From assembly GCF_013337115.1 (NCBI RefSeq), contig NZ_SGWE01000004.1:2673501-2737500 (forward strand): 64,000 bases of DNA. Direction: 5' to 3'. Under the pieces are notes generated by a model. It saw nothing but the letters and a program-made list of their open reading frames with translations, did not search any database and was not told the origin of the DNA. Shown here one piece after another: positions 28,782-41,900 of the stretch (position 1 is its first letter; each line of letters begins with the position of its first letter). A program made the translations under genes and the position numbers. Source of the DNA: Deinococcus sp. JMULE3 (lineage in GTDB: Bacteria; Deinococcota; Deinococci; Deinococcales; Deinococcaceae).

Positions 28782-30773
28782 ATGCCCCGCACCGCCCTCC
28801 TGCCTCTCCTGCTGCTGGCGTCCGCCGGGGCCGCGCAGGACGCCTCCTGCTCACTGCCGTCCGGTGACCTGCCCACTCGGACCCGCGTGGTGTTCGTGCT
28901 GGACACCAGCGGCAGCATGCGCGGCATCGGGGACGGCCGGGCCGACATCTTCGACCGGGTCAGGGGCCAGCTGAACGCCTTCGTGCGCGCCGCGCAGCCC
29001 GACCGGGCCGAGCTGATCACCTTCGACTCGGGTCTGCGGTCCCGGCGGACCTTCGACGCGCCCGCAGGCAGCCCGGCCTGGAACGCCGCGCTGGGCACCC
29101 TGCAGGCAGACGGCCGCAACACGTTCCTGTACCGCAGCGTCCGCGACGCGCTGCGGCCCCTGACCGCGCAAGGCGGCGAGGTCACGCAGGTGTTCGTCCT
29201 GACCGACGGGATCGACAACGACACCCGCGAGCAGGGGAAGACCGTGACTGCCGAAGGCGCCCTGAACGCCTGGACCGGTCGTGGGCCGCTGGACCGCCTG
29301 ACGTACGTGGCCCTGGGCGCGGACATTCCCGCCGAGGCGCGCGCCGCGCTGAGTGCCAGCACGTACGCGAGCGGCCTGACGGTGCCCGTGAACGTCGTCC
29401 CGGACCTGGGCGGCGCGGGTCTGGAGGGCGGCCTGCGCCGCGTGACGGGGGACGCGCTGCCCGCCCCGTTCCCGGACGGCACGCCCGTGACGCTGGCGAG
29501 CGGCACCCCCGGCCTCTCGCTGACCACGGAATCAGTGCAGGGAGGCGAGCTCAGGTTGACCGTCCCGGCCGGACTGCGGCCCGGCACGCCCGCGCTGCTG
29601 TGTGCGCCGCCCGTCGCGGGTGCCGCATGGATCGCGCCGAGGGAACGGCAGGTGCTGCTGCGCCTGACCGGGCAGCCGCTGACGTGGCTGAATCCCGGCG
29701 CGGACCTCGCCCTGCGCGGCGGGGAGGACGTCGTGCTGCGCCTGCGCGCCGCGCCCGGCGTGAACACCGCCCGCATCACGCTGGGGGCGCTGCCCGCCGG
29801 GGTGACGGGCCGCGTGGACGCCCCCGCCGGATCGCGGGACTTCACGGTCACGCTGCGCGCTGCCCGCCCGCTGCCGGACCTGACCGTCACGCCGACCCTC
29901 CTGCTGCCGGAGGTGGGGACCGTCCCGCTGCCCACCCTGCGCGGGCAGGCGGGCGGCCGCACGCTGACTGTCCCGGCGACGACCACCGTGAAGCCCCCGG
30001 CGCCTACCCCGGCCCCGTCCCCCCGCCCATCCCCGTCCCCGGCGGGCCGCTGGGCGTGGCTGGCGCTGCTGCCCCTGCTCGCGCTGGGCATCTGGGCCGC
30101 GCTGCGGCGCCGACCCGCCGCGAAACCCGCGCCGCGCGCCGCGCCCGCCCGCCCGTTCCTGCCGGGCGTCGAGGGCCTGGAGTACCGCGAGGACCGCACC
30201 CTGCACCTTGTCACCGCCGACGGCGAGGTCGCGGGCGTGCCCACGCCGCTGGGCGGACCCTTCGACCTGGGGCAGCTGAGCCGCGTGCCGCACCTGAGCG
30301 GCCTGCGCGCCGAGCAGCACCGCGACGGCCTGAAACTCCTGCGCCTCCCGCCGGACCTGGACGTCAGTCAGGGCGCGCGACTGCTGCAGGCCGGGGACAT
30401 CGTCCGGCCCGGCACGCTGATCGGCGTGGCGGTCGCCCGGCAGGTCCGCGCGCCACGCCCCGACCTGGGCGACCTCGCGGGGCTGGGCCTGCCGCTGGCG
30501 CTGCACGTCACGGGAGCACACATGCAGGTGCGCGGCCCGTACGGCGCGCACGCGCTGCGCGTCACGGCGCCCGTCACGGACCTGGGGCAGGTGCTGCGCG
30601 CCCCCGCCCTGGACGGACTGCGCCTGAGCCTCAGCGGCGGCGTCCTGCTGCTGCTGGCCGCCCCGGACGGCGTGACGCTCCGCGCCGCCGGGGACACCAC
30701 CCCGCTGCGCGAGAGTCAGCCGCTCCCGCCGCACGTCGTGCTGGACTTCCTGCCCAGCGCGACCACCACGTGA
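28782..30773 (+). CDS. Exported von Willebrand A domain membrane protein
   Basis: A 663-residue protein. A signal peptide (about 1-19) is followed by a vWA domain with an intact MIDAS motif DTSGS (residues 41-45) and the later VLTDGIDND. Beta-rich external domains run to about 400, then a Pro/Ser linker, one membrane helix (about 421-440) and a basic stretch. A roughly 200-residue cytoplasmic region follows with a repeat-like FHA/beta pattern. Metal-dependent vWA domains bind protein partners, so it may link an external ligand to a cytoplasmic partner. CACAAT lies 8-10 bases before the ATG. It runs divergent from gyrB, so the RDRM at 28631 could in principle affect both. No partner gene is obvious. 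Confidence 0.85.
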   Translation: MPRTALLPLLLLASAGAAQDASCSLPSGDLPTRTRVVFVLDTSGSMRGIGDGRADIFDRVRGQLNAFVRAAQPDRAELITFDSGLRSRRTFDAPAGSPAWNAALGTLQADGRNTFLYRSVRDALRPLTAQGGEVTQVFVLTDGIDNDTREQGKTVTAEGALNAWTGRGPLDRLTYVALGADIPAEARAALSASTYASGLTVPVNVVPDLGGAGLEGGLRRVTGDALPAPFPDGTPVTLASGTPGLSLTTESVQGGELRLTVPAGLRPGTPALLCAPPVAGAAWIAPRERQVLLRLTGQPLTWLNPGADLALRGGEDVVLRLRAAPGVNTARITLGALPAGVTGRVDAPAGSRDFTVTLRAARPLPDLTVTPTLLLPEVGTVPLPTLRGQAGGRTLTVPATTTVKPPAPTPAPSPRPSPSPAGRWAWLALLPLLALGIWAALRRRPAAKPAPRAAPARPFLPGVEGLEYREDRTLHLVTADGEVAGVPTPLGGPFDLGQLSRVPHLSGLRAEQHRDGLKLLRLPPDLDVSQGARLLQAGDIVRPGTLIGVAVARQVRAPRPDLGDLAGLGLPLALHVTGAHMQVRGPYGAHALRVTAPVTDLGQVLRAPALDGLRLSLSGGVLLLLAAPDGVTLRAAGDTTPLRESQPLPPHVVLDFLPSATTT

Positions 30774-30822
30774 CCGCTGCCGAAATGCTCTAGAGTGACC
30801 CGCCGCAAGGAGGCCCCCCGCT

Positions 30823-31080
30823 GTGCCCGTCACCCGCCTGGAAATCTGCACCGAACACCTGAGCATCGACCAACGAGAAGACCTGCTGGACGCCGTCTGG
30901 GCGGCGCTGCGCATCAGCCCCGGCATGGTCACCGCCGACGGGAACGTGGAACTGAGTCTCTCGCACTGCGGCCCCGCCGTGGCGCCCGAGGACGCCCCCC
31001 TGGTCCGGGTCGGCGACGTCGAGTACCGCAACGTCACCCCCGAGCGCCTCGTGACCCTGATGAAACGCTGGAGTCGCTGA
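30823..31080 (+). CDS. Small NuoE/thioredoxin-fold-like protein
   Basis: An 85-residue protein with GTG start; a GGAGG site lies 8-9 bases upstream. The sequence from GMVTADGNVELSLSHCG to VRVGDVEYRNVTPERLVTL resembles the C-terminal half of NuoE-type [2Fe-2S] thioredoxin-fold subunits (VGDxxYxNLTPEKV). Only one or two cysteines remain, so it probably does not bind the cluster. It follows the vWA gene by 50 bases and may be co-transcribed. The call is tentative; otherwise unknown. Confidence 0.6.
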   Translation: MPVTRLEICTEHLSIDQREDLLDAVWAALRISPGMVTADGNVELSLSHCGPAVAPEDAPLVRVGDVEYRNVTPERLVTLMKRWSR

Positions 31081-31091
31081 CCCGCGCACAG

Positions 31092-31130
31092 GGGGGGGCC
31101 GCGCCAGGACAGTTCCGGCGCGGCCCCCCC
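31092..31130 (+). terminator. Strong hairpin after the NuoE-like gene
   Basis: A 14-bp GC stem (GGGGGGGCCGCGCC/GGCGCGGCCCCCCC) with an 11-base loop. No T tract. It lies directly before family A copy A3. Confidence 0.75.
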
Positions 31131-31147
31131 TGCCTGCGCTGCGTGTT

Positions 31148-31283
31148 ACACGGATTCCGTTTATTGCGTTAACAACCCGGGACAGCACCGGGTTGCCAAC
31201 TCCACGTCCGGAACCCGTTTCTCTCCTTCTCGCATCCGCTCGGATTGAACGGCTTTATAAGCCATTCAATCGGAGTCCGTATT
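31148..31283 (+). repeat. Family A repeat, copy A3
   Basis: It runs from ACACGGATTCCG to CGGAGTCCGTAT. The next bases form the TTA that is the stop codon of the minus-strand S41 protease gene. Hairpin 1 is CAACCCGG/CCGGGTTG; hairpin 2 is TTGAACGGCTT/TAAGCCATTCAA. It lies between convergent genes. Confidence 0.9.
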
Positions 31284-32568
31284 ACCGCTCGGGTGGCCGC
31301 AGGCCCTGCGCGCCCCGCAGGTTCAACAGCGCCGCCTCCAGGGTGCTGTCGCGGCCCGCGGTCGTCAGCAGGTCCAGGTCGGTGGGGGCCGTGACGTCCG
31401 GCGTGATCCGCTCGGGCAGGGGCGCGCCGTCCGGCCCGAAGGCCCGCAGGATCGTGACCGACACCACCCCGCCGTCCGGGAGGGGCAGGAAGTTCACGCC
31501 GCTGTTCTGCACGCCCCTGGTCGCCTCGCCCACCGCGAGTGCCCCGGCGCGCTGCGCGTAGAACGTGAAGACCTCCGCGCAGGACGCCGTGTTCGGCCCC
31601 ACCAGCACCGCGGTCGGCCCGGCCCACAGCGGCGCGGGCGGCGGTCCCGGCGGGCGCCCCGTGGGTTTCACGGGGGCCAGCTGACCGTCCAGCCCCCGGT
31701 ACACGCTGCCGCCCCCGCGTGACTGCGCGCGGTACTCGACGGGCGTGAACACGCTGGCGGCCGCCACGCACTGCGCGAGGCTCCCGCCACCGTTGAAGCG
31801 CAGGTCCACGATCAGCCCCTGCGCGCCGCCCGCGCGGGCCTCCTGCACCCGCTTGACGAACAGCGCCGCCGCGTCGGCCGGGAGGAACGTCGGGTAGCGG
31901 ATCAGCGCCGTGCGGTTCTCCGGCCCCACCCAGGACAGCGTGGGTTCGTCACGGGCCTGCAACTCGGCGCTGCCCAGCGTCAGGGCCAGGTCCGGGCTGC
32001 CCGCGCGCCTGACCGTTACCTGGATGGGCTGCGCGGCACGTTCCAGCCGCACGAACTCCTTCGGGCCGACCAGGGCGTCCTCCCCGCCGCGTTTCCCGGC
32101 GGCCTCGCCCTGCACGGTGGTGATCAGGTCGAACTCGCGCAGCCCCGCCCCCTCGGCCGGACTGCCGGGCGTGACCCCGGCGACGAGCAGGCCGCCCTCG
32201 ACCCGCACGACCCGCGCGCCCGTGCGGGGTACCGCGAGGTTCAGCTGCTGCTCGCGCAGACGCTCGGCGCCCTCGGCGTCACGGACGTTCGTGTGCGCGT
32301 CCCCGAACGCCCTGAACAGGTCACCCAGCACCGCGCGGCCCGTATCGAACGAGCAGGCGTCCCCCTCGGGCGCGCAGCGCTGCGCGAGGGTGTCCGCGTA
32401 CTGCCGGGTCAGATCAGTCAGGTCGCCGGTCGCCCAGCCGTAGTAGTTGCGCTGCACCTGCCGGGTCGCCGCGTCGAACAGGTCGCTGGCGGGACTGCCC
32501 AGCGCGGCCGGGGAGAGGAGCAGGGCCATGCCCAGGCCCAGCAGGCGAACGCGGAGATTGTGAGGCAC
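31282..32568 (-). CDS. S41 (C-terminal-processing-like) peptidase
   Basis: A 428-residue exported protease. A signal peptide ([16 protein letters not shown]) is followed by a helical cap. A PDZ-like domain ([21 protein letters not shown]) precedes the TSPc core with [10 protein letters not shown] and [10 protein letters not shown], where the Ser of SCAE is the likely nucleophile of the Ser-Lys dyad. The GTG at 32568 is chosen because TAGCTT lies 5 bases before it. A longer frame upstream merely reads through a family A repeat. It probably acts in the periplasm or cell envelope. Confidence 0.88.
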   Translation of the reverse strand: MPHNLRVRLLGLGMALLLSPAALGSPASDLFDAATRQVQRNYYGWATGDLTDLTRQYADTLAQRCAPEGDACSFDTGRAVLGDLFRAFGDAHTNVRDAEGAERLREQQLNLAVPRTGARVVRVEGGLLVAGVTPGSPAEGAGLREFDLITTVQGEAAGKRGGEDALVGPKEFVRLERAAQPIQVTVRRAGSPDLALTLGSAELQARDEPTLSWVGPENRTALIRYPTFLPADAAALFVKRVQEARAGGAQGLIVDLRFNGGGSLAQCVAAASVFTPVEYRAQSRGGGSVYRGLDGQLAPVKPTGRPPGPPPAPLWAGPTAVLVGPNTASCAEVFTFYAQRAGALAVGEATRGVQNSGVNFLPLPDGGVVSVTILRAFGPDGAPLPERITPDVTAPTDLDLLTTAGRDSTLEAALLNLRGAQGLRPPER

Positions 32569-32660
32569 GCCTGAAGCTACGGCAAAGGCCAGGCCATATT
32601 CGGTACGCGGCGCACCATCGCGCTTCATGAAGCGGGGGGCACGCCACCCCCGCGGAGGCT

Positions 32661-32820
32661 TATACGGATTCCATCTGTTTCGTTGACAGATCGGAACACC
32701 ACCGATCTGCCAACTCCACGCCCGGAGGGGCGCTTTGCTCCTTCTCTGCTCCGCAGCTCTACGAGTCGCATCCGCTCGGGTTGAACGGTTTTTGCAAACC
32801 ATTCAACCGGAGTCCGTATT
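32661..32820 (+). repeat. Family A repeat, copy A4
   Basis: ATACGGATTCC to CGGAGTCCGTATT. The last T begins the TTA stop codon of the lipoprotein gene at 32819. Hairpin 1 has different stem bases from A1/A3/A5 (CAGATCGG/CCGATCTG) but keeps pairing. It carries an extra CTCTGCTCCGCAGCTC-type insert in the middle, also seen in A5. Confidence 0.9.
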
Positions 32821-33370
32821 ACAGCCGCGCGCTGGCCTTCATGCCGGTCAGGTCCAGGGTGTCCCCGAAGACGCTCTGGCCGTCACTGAAGCGCATCCCG
32901 AAGTAGCCGTGCCCGGCCTTTGCGGCCGTGTCCAGCGCCGGGCCGCCCAGCGTGAACGGCACGCTCTGCCCGGCGGTCAGGGCCAGCTGCCCGATGGCCT
33001 GCGCCGCCTCGCCCGCCGCGTCGCACACCACCATGCCCGGCGCGGCGGGCGTCGCCGCGTACCGCGTGCAGGTCGCGGGCAGCGTCGTCAGGTCGGTTCG
33101 CACGTACATGTCCACCGCGCGCAGCGTGCCCAGTCCGCCTGTGCGGTACGTGGCGACGCCGCGCACCGTGACCTGCTGCAGGACCGCCGGAACGGTGTTC
33201 CCGGCCAGACTGTCCCGCATCAGGTACACGACCTTCCCGCTCAGCGCGCCGCTGGACGGCAGGTCCAGCCGCGAATCCTTCACGTCGACGCTGGGCGTGG
33301 GAATCAGGCCACACCCGGCGATCAGGGTGCAGGACAGCAGGGCGAGCAGGGGACGGGCAGCGCGGGGCAT
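32819..33370 (-). CDS. Lipoprotein, unknown function
   Basis: A 183-residue protein with a lipoprotein signal (LLALLSCTLIAGC, Cys about residue 20). The mature part is beta-rich with a Cys pair (about residues 109 and 122) and no recognised domain. The ATG at 33370 is used. The GTG directly before it (33373) lies 7 bases after CATACT and may be the true leaderless start. It ends at a family A repeat. It precedes the S41 peptidase on the same strand, with the repeat between them. Confidence 0.75.
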   Translation of the reverse strand: MPRAARPLLALLSCTLIAGCGLIPTPSVDVKDSRLDLPSSGALSGKVVYLMRDSLAGNTVPAVLQQVTVRGVATYRTGGLGTLRAVDMYVRTDLTTLPATCTRYAATPAAPGMVVCDAAGEAAQAIGQLALTAGQSVPFTLGGPALDTAAKAGHGYFGMRFSDGQSVFGDTLDLTGMKASARL

Positions 33371-33629
33371 CACGCCTGGAAGTATGGCCCGCGCGTCCGT
33401 GCCGGAGGGTGAGGGAACGTGTGGGGCGGCGTTCATGCGCGGTCGGGACTTGCAGTGGTGCCCAGCCTTGTCCTGGGGCGAGAAGCAGGCCCTCCAGCTT
33501 CACCTCCAACCGCCGGTCTGGACGGCTTCCCGCGCTGCTCGTGTCGGAGGCACCCTGGAACCCCCTCGACCCCTCTGCATGCTGCAGCCCGCACGACCTC
33601 GGATTTCTGCGGTCTGGTACCCTGCCCTG

Positions 33630-34808
33630 ATGAAGAAGTCCCCCACCGTGACCCTGCAACCCCAGGCGGTGCGCCGCATCGCGGGCCGCTACCCGTTCGG
33701 ACACAGCGGCGATATCGCCCGCGCCGACGACGGCATCCAGCCCGGCGAGGTCGTGAACGTCAAGGGCCCCGACTCCAGCAAGGTGATCGCGCGCGGGTAC
33801 TTCAACCCGCAGGGCGGCACGCCGCTGCGCCTGCTGACGTGGCAGGAGGAGGACATCGACCTGAAGTTCTACCGCGCCCGCGTGAAGGCCGCCCTGGCCC
33901 GCCGCGCCGGACGGATCGTGAACACCGACGCCATGCGCGTCCTGCACGCGGAAGCCGACGGGATGCCCGGCGTGATCGCCGACCAGTTCGCCGGAACGCT
34001 GGGCGTCCAGTTGCGCAACGCGGGCGTCGAGCGGCACCGTGACCTCATCGTGAAGGCCCTGCGCGAGGAGACGGGCGCCACCAGTGCCTACGAGCGCAGC
34101 GACACCGGCGAGCGCCGCAAGGAGGGCCTGGACCTCGTGACCGGCACCCTCTGGGGCGACGTGCCCGAACGCGTGGAATTCTTCGAGGACGACCTGAAGC
34201 TGCACTTCAACCCGATGGACGCGCAGAAGACCGGCTTCTTCCTCGACCAGCGCGACAACCGCCGACTGATGCGCACGTTCGTGCAGCCCGGCGCGGGGTT
34301 CCTGGACGTGTACTCGTACACCGGCGGCTTCAGCCTGCACGCTGCCAAGGCGGGCGCGAAGGCCGTCGCCATCGACAAGGACAGCGTCGCGCTGGGCGCG
34401 CTGGAAGGCGCGGCGCGCGGCAACGGCGTCCAGGTCGGCGTGCGCTGGGGTGACGCCATCGAACAGCTCGACGCGCTGGTCAAGGAGAAGCGCACCTTCG
34501 GCGCGATCGTCCTCGACCCGCCCACCCTCGCCAAGCGGCGCGACGACGTGCCCCGCACCAAACGCATCTTCACCGACGGCGCCGCCCGCGCCCTGCGCAT
34601 GCTCGACAGTGGCGGGCACCTGCTGATCAGCACCTGCGCGCACTACATCCGCGTGGACGACCTCCTCGACGCCGCCCGCGTCGCCGCCGCCGAGGCGAAC
34701 ACCGACGCCGAGGTGCTGGACGTCACCTACCAGCCGGCCGATCACCCGCACCTCCTGAGCGTGCCCGAGAGCCTGTACCTCAAGAGCATCCTGCTGCGCA
34801 AAGCCTGA
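33630..34808 (+). CDS. RlmI-type 23S rRNA (cytosine-C5) methyltransferase
   Basis: A 392-residue class I SAM methyltransferase. A PUA-like N-terminal domain (LQPQAVRRIAGRYPFGHSG) precedes a Rossmann domain with DVYSYTGGFSLHAAKAGA (SAM motif I), KTGFFLDQRDNR, and catalytic DPPTLAKRR. STCAHYIR supplies the second motif. The family methylates C1962 of 23S rRNA. The ATG at 33630 follows TACCCT (33618-33623) by 6 bases. The upstream gap of about 260 bases to the divergent lipoprotein gene shows only these promoters. Confidence 0.9.
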   Translation: MKKSPTVTLQPQAVRRIAGRYPFGHSGDIARADDGIQPGEVVNVKGPDSSKVIARGYFNPQGGTPLRLLTWQEEDIDLKFYRARVKAALARRAGRIVNTDAMRVLHAEADGMPGVIADQFAGTLGVQLRNAGVERHRDLIVKALREETGATSAYERSDTGERRKEGLDLVTGTLWGDVPERVEFFEDDLKLHFNPMDAQKTGFFLDQRDNRRLMRTFVQPGAGFLDVYSYTGGFSLHAAKAGAKAVAIDKDSVALGALEGAARGNGVQVGVRWGDAIEQLDALVKEKRTFGAIVLDPPTLAKRRDDVPRTKRIFTDGAARALRMLDSGGHLLISTCAHYIRVDDLLDAARVAAAEANTDAEVLDVTYQPADHPHLLSVPESLYLKSILLRKA

Positions 34809-34875
34809 AGGAACGCGCAGGGCAGAAGGTGGGCGCGCCTACCCTGGCACGCGCGGTCGGCGGGCAGCATCGGGT

Positions 34876-35588
<713 letters not shown>

Positions 35589-35592
<4 letters not shown>

Positions 35593-36554
35593 AGCGCACC
35601 CTGCTGGCCCTGGCGGCCCTGCTGCTGGGCGCGGTAGAGGCCGCCACCCTGCCGTCCCGCGCGGTCCTGAGCGGCGAGTGCTGCCCCGGCGTGGTGTGGA
35701 CACCCGACTCACGCTCTCTGTTGTTCCTGGACGGTCCCCCGGCGCGCGGCTCGACCGGCATCTACAGCGTCCCGGCGGACGGGGGAGAGGTCACGCGGCG
35801 CTTCTCCAGCGTGGCGTTCTTCTCGCCGTCGCTGCGCTGGGCGGTGCGGCCCGGCGCGGGCGAGGCGACCACCCTGGAACGCCTGACCGACGGGCGGCGC
35901 TTCACGCTGCCCACTTTTGGGGCGGACGTCGTCTGGACGCGCGCCGAGACGCGGCTGGCGTACGCGCGCAGCAGCACGAGCGGCAACTTCGACCGGCGCG
36001 TGACGCGGGTGTTCGTCGCAGACGTGTTCGGCGCGCCCCGGCTGGTGGCGACCCTCGCGGGCGGCAGCATTCACGGCTGGGTGAACGACTCGACGCTGCT
36101 CCTGAGCGGCAAGCCCAGCGCGTCGGCCCGCGACCGGGAGTTGTTCACCCTGGACACCCGCACCGGCGCGCGGCGGGTGCTGCGGCAGGCGCTGAACTTC
36201 CGCTCTGTGGCCCTCAGCCCCGACGGGCGGCAGGTCGCGTACACCGTCGCCTTCGACAGCGCCGCCCGCAATGGCCTCTGGCTCCAGGCCACCGTCGGGG
36301 GCAGCCCGCGCGAACTGAGCGTGTTCGGTTCCTACCGCTGGCGGGACGCGAACCGCCTGCTCCTGATTCCCCTGAGCACCGGGGGCGGCGCGCACGAGCT
36401 GCGGCAGTACAGCGTGCCCGCCAATGCGTGGTCGACGCTGGGCGACCTGGGCGGTCAGGTGCGACTGGCGGACTGGTCGGTCAGTCCCGACGGGCGGAGG
36501 CTGAGCTTCCTGAGTGCCCGCGACGGGAACGTGCGCGTGCTGACGCTGCCGTAA
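35589..36554 (+). CDS. Exported TolB-like beta-propeller protein
   Basis: A 321-residue protein with a signal peptide (about 1-18) and repeated SPDGR-type blades: WTPDSRSLLFLDG, LSPDGRQVAYTV and VSPDGRRLSFLS. This is the WD40-like PD40/TolB pattern. It is coupled to the M23 peptidase by a GTGA overlap, so the two probably work together in the envelope, perhaps with the propeller as binding partner. No catalytic residues are seen. Confidence 0.82.
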
Positions 36555-36600
36555 TGAAGGATGAGGCTGCGGGTCATAGCAGAATCGCGGGCTGACCTGC

Positions 36601-36606
36601 TACACT
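36601..36606 (+). promoter_or_regulatory. Extended -10 box of uvrA
   Basis: TACACT preceded by TGC (extended -10 pattern TGNTACACT). The predicted start is about 36613, giving a leader of about 90 bases that contains the RDRM. Confidence 0.7.
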
Positions 36607-36634
36607 GTCTCGTTTCCGAAGCGCAGGGGTGACC

Positions 36635-36651
36635 TTACGCACGCAACGTAA
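36635..36651. promoter_or_regulatory. RDRM palindrome in the uvrA leader
   Basis: TTACGCACGCAACGTAA has perfect 5-bp TTACG/CGTAA arms and the 17-bp length of the DdrO-binding motif. It lies about 30 bases downstream of the -10 box, a position where a bound repressor would block transcription. Confidence 0.85.
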
Positions 36652-36703
36652 ATATTCGGCGGCCCGCTGCATGCACGCCCGGCCGCGCACGAGGAGCCAG
36701 ACC

Positions 36704-39813
<3,110 letters not shown>

Positions 39814-39817
<4 letters not shown>

Positions 39818-40449
39818 CCGCGCCCGACTCCGCCCCCTCCCCCCAGCCCACCCCGCCGGTCACCCCGGCCCCCGCGCCGACCCGCACCCGCCGGGCCCGC
39901 CCACGCCTGCCGGAGTTCGAACCGCCGCGCATCACGCCGGGCCGCGCCCTGGCGCACCTGCTGGGCGGCCTGATCACCCTGGCCGCCCTGGCGTACTTCC
40001 AGTGGACGCCCGGCGAGTGGCCGGTACGCCTGCTCACCTGGGTGGCCCTGACCATCATCGCCGACGAGTTCGACGGCTGGTACGGCTACGTCGCGCTGCT
40101 GCTGGGCGGCCTGGGGTACTTCAGTCCCGTCACGCCGCCCGACCAGTGGACGGTCATCCTGCCCCTCGTGGGCGGCGCGCTGGCGGGCGTCCTGCTCATC
40201 AAGCACTCCGGCGGGCTGTTCGTGCTGCCCTTCGCCGCCGCGCTGTACGCGGGCGTGATCATCGGCATGGGTCAGTTCGCGACCAAACTCGACGGCAGCC
40301 TCACCCTGCCTGCCAACGAGGAATTCCAGCGGACCGCTCTGGTCGCCCTGATCATCGGCCTGACCGTCAGCGCCGTGCGGCGCATCGTGAGCCTGATCCT
40401 GCGCGCCCGCGCCCGCCGCGCGCAGCGGGACGCCGCCCTGACCGCCTGA
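39814..40449 (+). CDS. Integral membrane protein, unknown
   Basis: A 211-residue protein. A Pro-rich cytoplasmic N terminus (about 1-45) is followed by six or so membrane helices between residues 47 and 190, and an Arg-rich C terminus. The loop [11 protein letters not shown] is acidic. No family recognised. Coupled to uvrA by an ATGA overlap, so it shares the RDRM-controlled transcript and may be induced by DNA damage. Confidence 0.75.
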
Positions 40450-40624
40450 CCCGCACCCCACGTCCGCCGCCCCGAGCCCCGCGCCGGGGCGTTCTCATGT
40501 GGAGCAGGGCGCGTGCCCCACGTGACCCGCGTCAGCGCAGGTCTCCGAATTACGGCACCGGAAAAACAGACTTCCGATGCCTCCATTCTTCGTCCTGCTC
40601 GGCAAAATTCACTCGCTCCGCTCG

Positions 40625-40649
40625 GCCATAAAGAACGGCCCTTTATGGC
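40625..40649. promoter_or_regulatory. Dyad upstream of the DsbA-like gene
   Basis: GCCATAAAG (40625-40633), a 7-base centre and CTTTATGGC (40641-40649): perfect 9-bp arms. It lies 8 bases upstream of the TACACT -10 box (40658-40663) and covers the -35 position, so it may be an operator for the thiol-oxidation pair. Confidence 0.6.
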
Positions 40650-40673
40650 AAATGCTCTACACTGCCCCCAACC

Positions 40674-41342
40674 ATGACTGCCAACAGCAACCCCAACCGC
40701 ATGTTCCTGGTGATCGGCACGCTGATCGCCGCCGTCCTCATCGGCCTGGCCGTGTTCGCCGTGCAGGGCAAACCCGCCGCCGGAACCGCCGAATTCGACC
40801 TGCAGGGCGTCCCCTTCGCCGGGCAGGACAGCGCCCCGGTGGACGTCGTGGTCGTCGAGGACTTCAAGTGCCCCGCCTGCAAGAACTTCGAGGAGACCGT
40901 CACCCCCGAACTGAAGACCAGGTACGTGGACACCGGCAAGGCCAAGGTCCACACCATCCTCTGGCCGTTCTTGGCGGAGAAGTTCTCGCTGCCCACCGAC
41001 GACGGCAAGCTCGCCGCGCAGGCCAGCCTGTGCGTGTACGACCAGGGCGGCAACGACGCCTTCACCACCTTCAAGAGCATCCTGTTCCGCGCGCAGGGCG
41101 AAGAGAACGTCGTCTGGGCGACCAAGGCCCGCCTGAAGGACCTCGCCGGGAACCTCGAGAGTCTCGACCAGAGCAAGTTCGCCGAGTGCCTGGACACCGA
41201 CGCCACCGCCGCCCGCGTGGACGCCATGGAAGCCCAGGCCACCCGCGCCCGCGTGAACAGCACCCCCACCGTCTTCGTGAACGGCAAGCAGGTCACCGGC
41301 ACCCTGGCCGACATCGGCGCCGCCATCGACGCCGCGAAGTAA
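40674..41342 (+). CDS. DsbA-like membrane-anchored thiol oxidoreductase
   Basis: A 222-residue protein. One N-terminal membrane anchor (about residues 9-30) is followed by a thioredoxin-fold domain with the CPAC active site ([13 protein letters not shown]) and a cis-Pro loop ([10 protein letters not shown]). Extra cysteines are at about 120 and 176. It should catalyse disulfide formation outside the membrane. The next gene is its DsbB-type partner, 4 bases downstream, which is the typical BdbC/BdbD arrangement. Confidence 0.92.
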   Translation: MTANSNPNRMFLVIGTLIAAVLIGLAVFAVQGKPAAGTAEFDLQGVPFAGQDSAPVDVVVVEDFKCPACKNFEETVTPELKTRYVDTGKAKVHTILWPFLAEKFSLPTDDGKLAAQASLCVYDQGGNDAFTTFKSILFRAQGEENVVWATKARLKDLAGNLESLDQSKFAECLDTDATAARVDAMEAQATRARVNSTPTVFVNGKQVTGTLADIGAAIDAAK

Positions 41343-41346
41343 GCCC

Positions 41347-41778
41347 GTGAGTCGCGACAACCGCCTGTACGCCGCGTGGGTCGTGTCCCTGATCGCCACG
41401 CTCGGCAGCCTGTACTTCAGCGAGATCCGCCACTTCAACCCCTGCATCCTGTGCTGGTTCCAGCGCATCTTCATGTACCCGCTGGCCGTCATCCTGGGCG
41501 TCGCCGCCCTGACCGGCGACCTGCGCGTGCGCCGCTACGCCCTGCCCCTGGCCGGGACCGGCGTACTGATCGCGCTGTACCAGAACCTCGAAACGTGGGG
41601 CGTCGTGCCCGTCCTGCGCGCCTGCAGCGCCGACCCCAGCGCGTCGTGCGGCACGCCCTGGCCCGTGTGGGGCATGAACTCCCCCCTGAACACGATCCTC
41701 ACCATCCCGGTCCTGAGCATGATCGCCTTCACGCTGATCATCGCCCTGCTGAGCTGGCGGCGGAACCGCACGATCTGA
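41347..41778 (+). CDS. Disulfide bond formation protein B family
   Basis: A 143-residue four-helix membrane protein of the DsbB/BdbC family that reoxidises the DsbA-like partner with quinone. Both Cys pairs are visible: CILC in [11 protein letters not shown] near residue 33, and a Cys pair about residues 97-105 ([14 protein letters not shown]). The start is GTG at 41347. Co-transcribed with the DsbA-like gene. Ends at a family B palindrome shared with the convergent SDR gene. Confidence 0.92.
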   Translation: MSRDNRLYAAWVVSLIATLGSLYFSEIRHFNPCILCWFQRIFMYPLAVILGVAALTGDLRVRRYALPLAGTGVLIALYQNLETWGVVPVLRACSADPSASCGTPWPVWGMNSPLNTILTIPVLSMIAFTLIIALLSWRRNRTI

Positions 41779-41780
41779 GG

Positions 41781-41900
41781 GAAGTGGGGTGTGGGGAGTA
41801 GGTTGTGGGTTGTCGGAAGGACCGGATTGCTCTTTCTGTCGCCCGCACGGATCGGGGCGGAGGAGAGGCCCCATCCACTCCCCACTTCCCACTCCCCCTC
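41781..41900. repeat. Family B palindrome, copy B4
   Basis: GAAGTGGGGTGTGGGGAGTAGG on one side and CCACTCCCCACTTCCCACTCC on the other enclose about 60 bases. It fills the whole gap between the convergent DsbB and SDR stops. Confidence 0.82.

Noticed and set aside
31148..31283. CRISPR-like reading of the family A repeats
   Set aside because: Copies are kilobases apart with no regular spacers and no cas genes; they are dispersed repeats.
32569..32802. Extended N terminus of the S41 peptidase reaching to 32802
   Set aside because: The extra 78 codons are translated family A repeat; a -10 box and signal peptide support the GTG at 32568.
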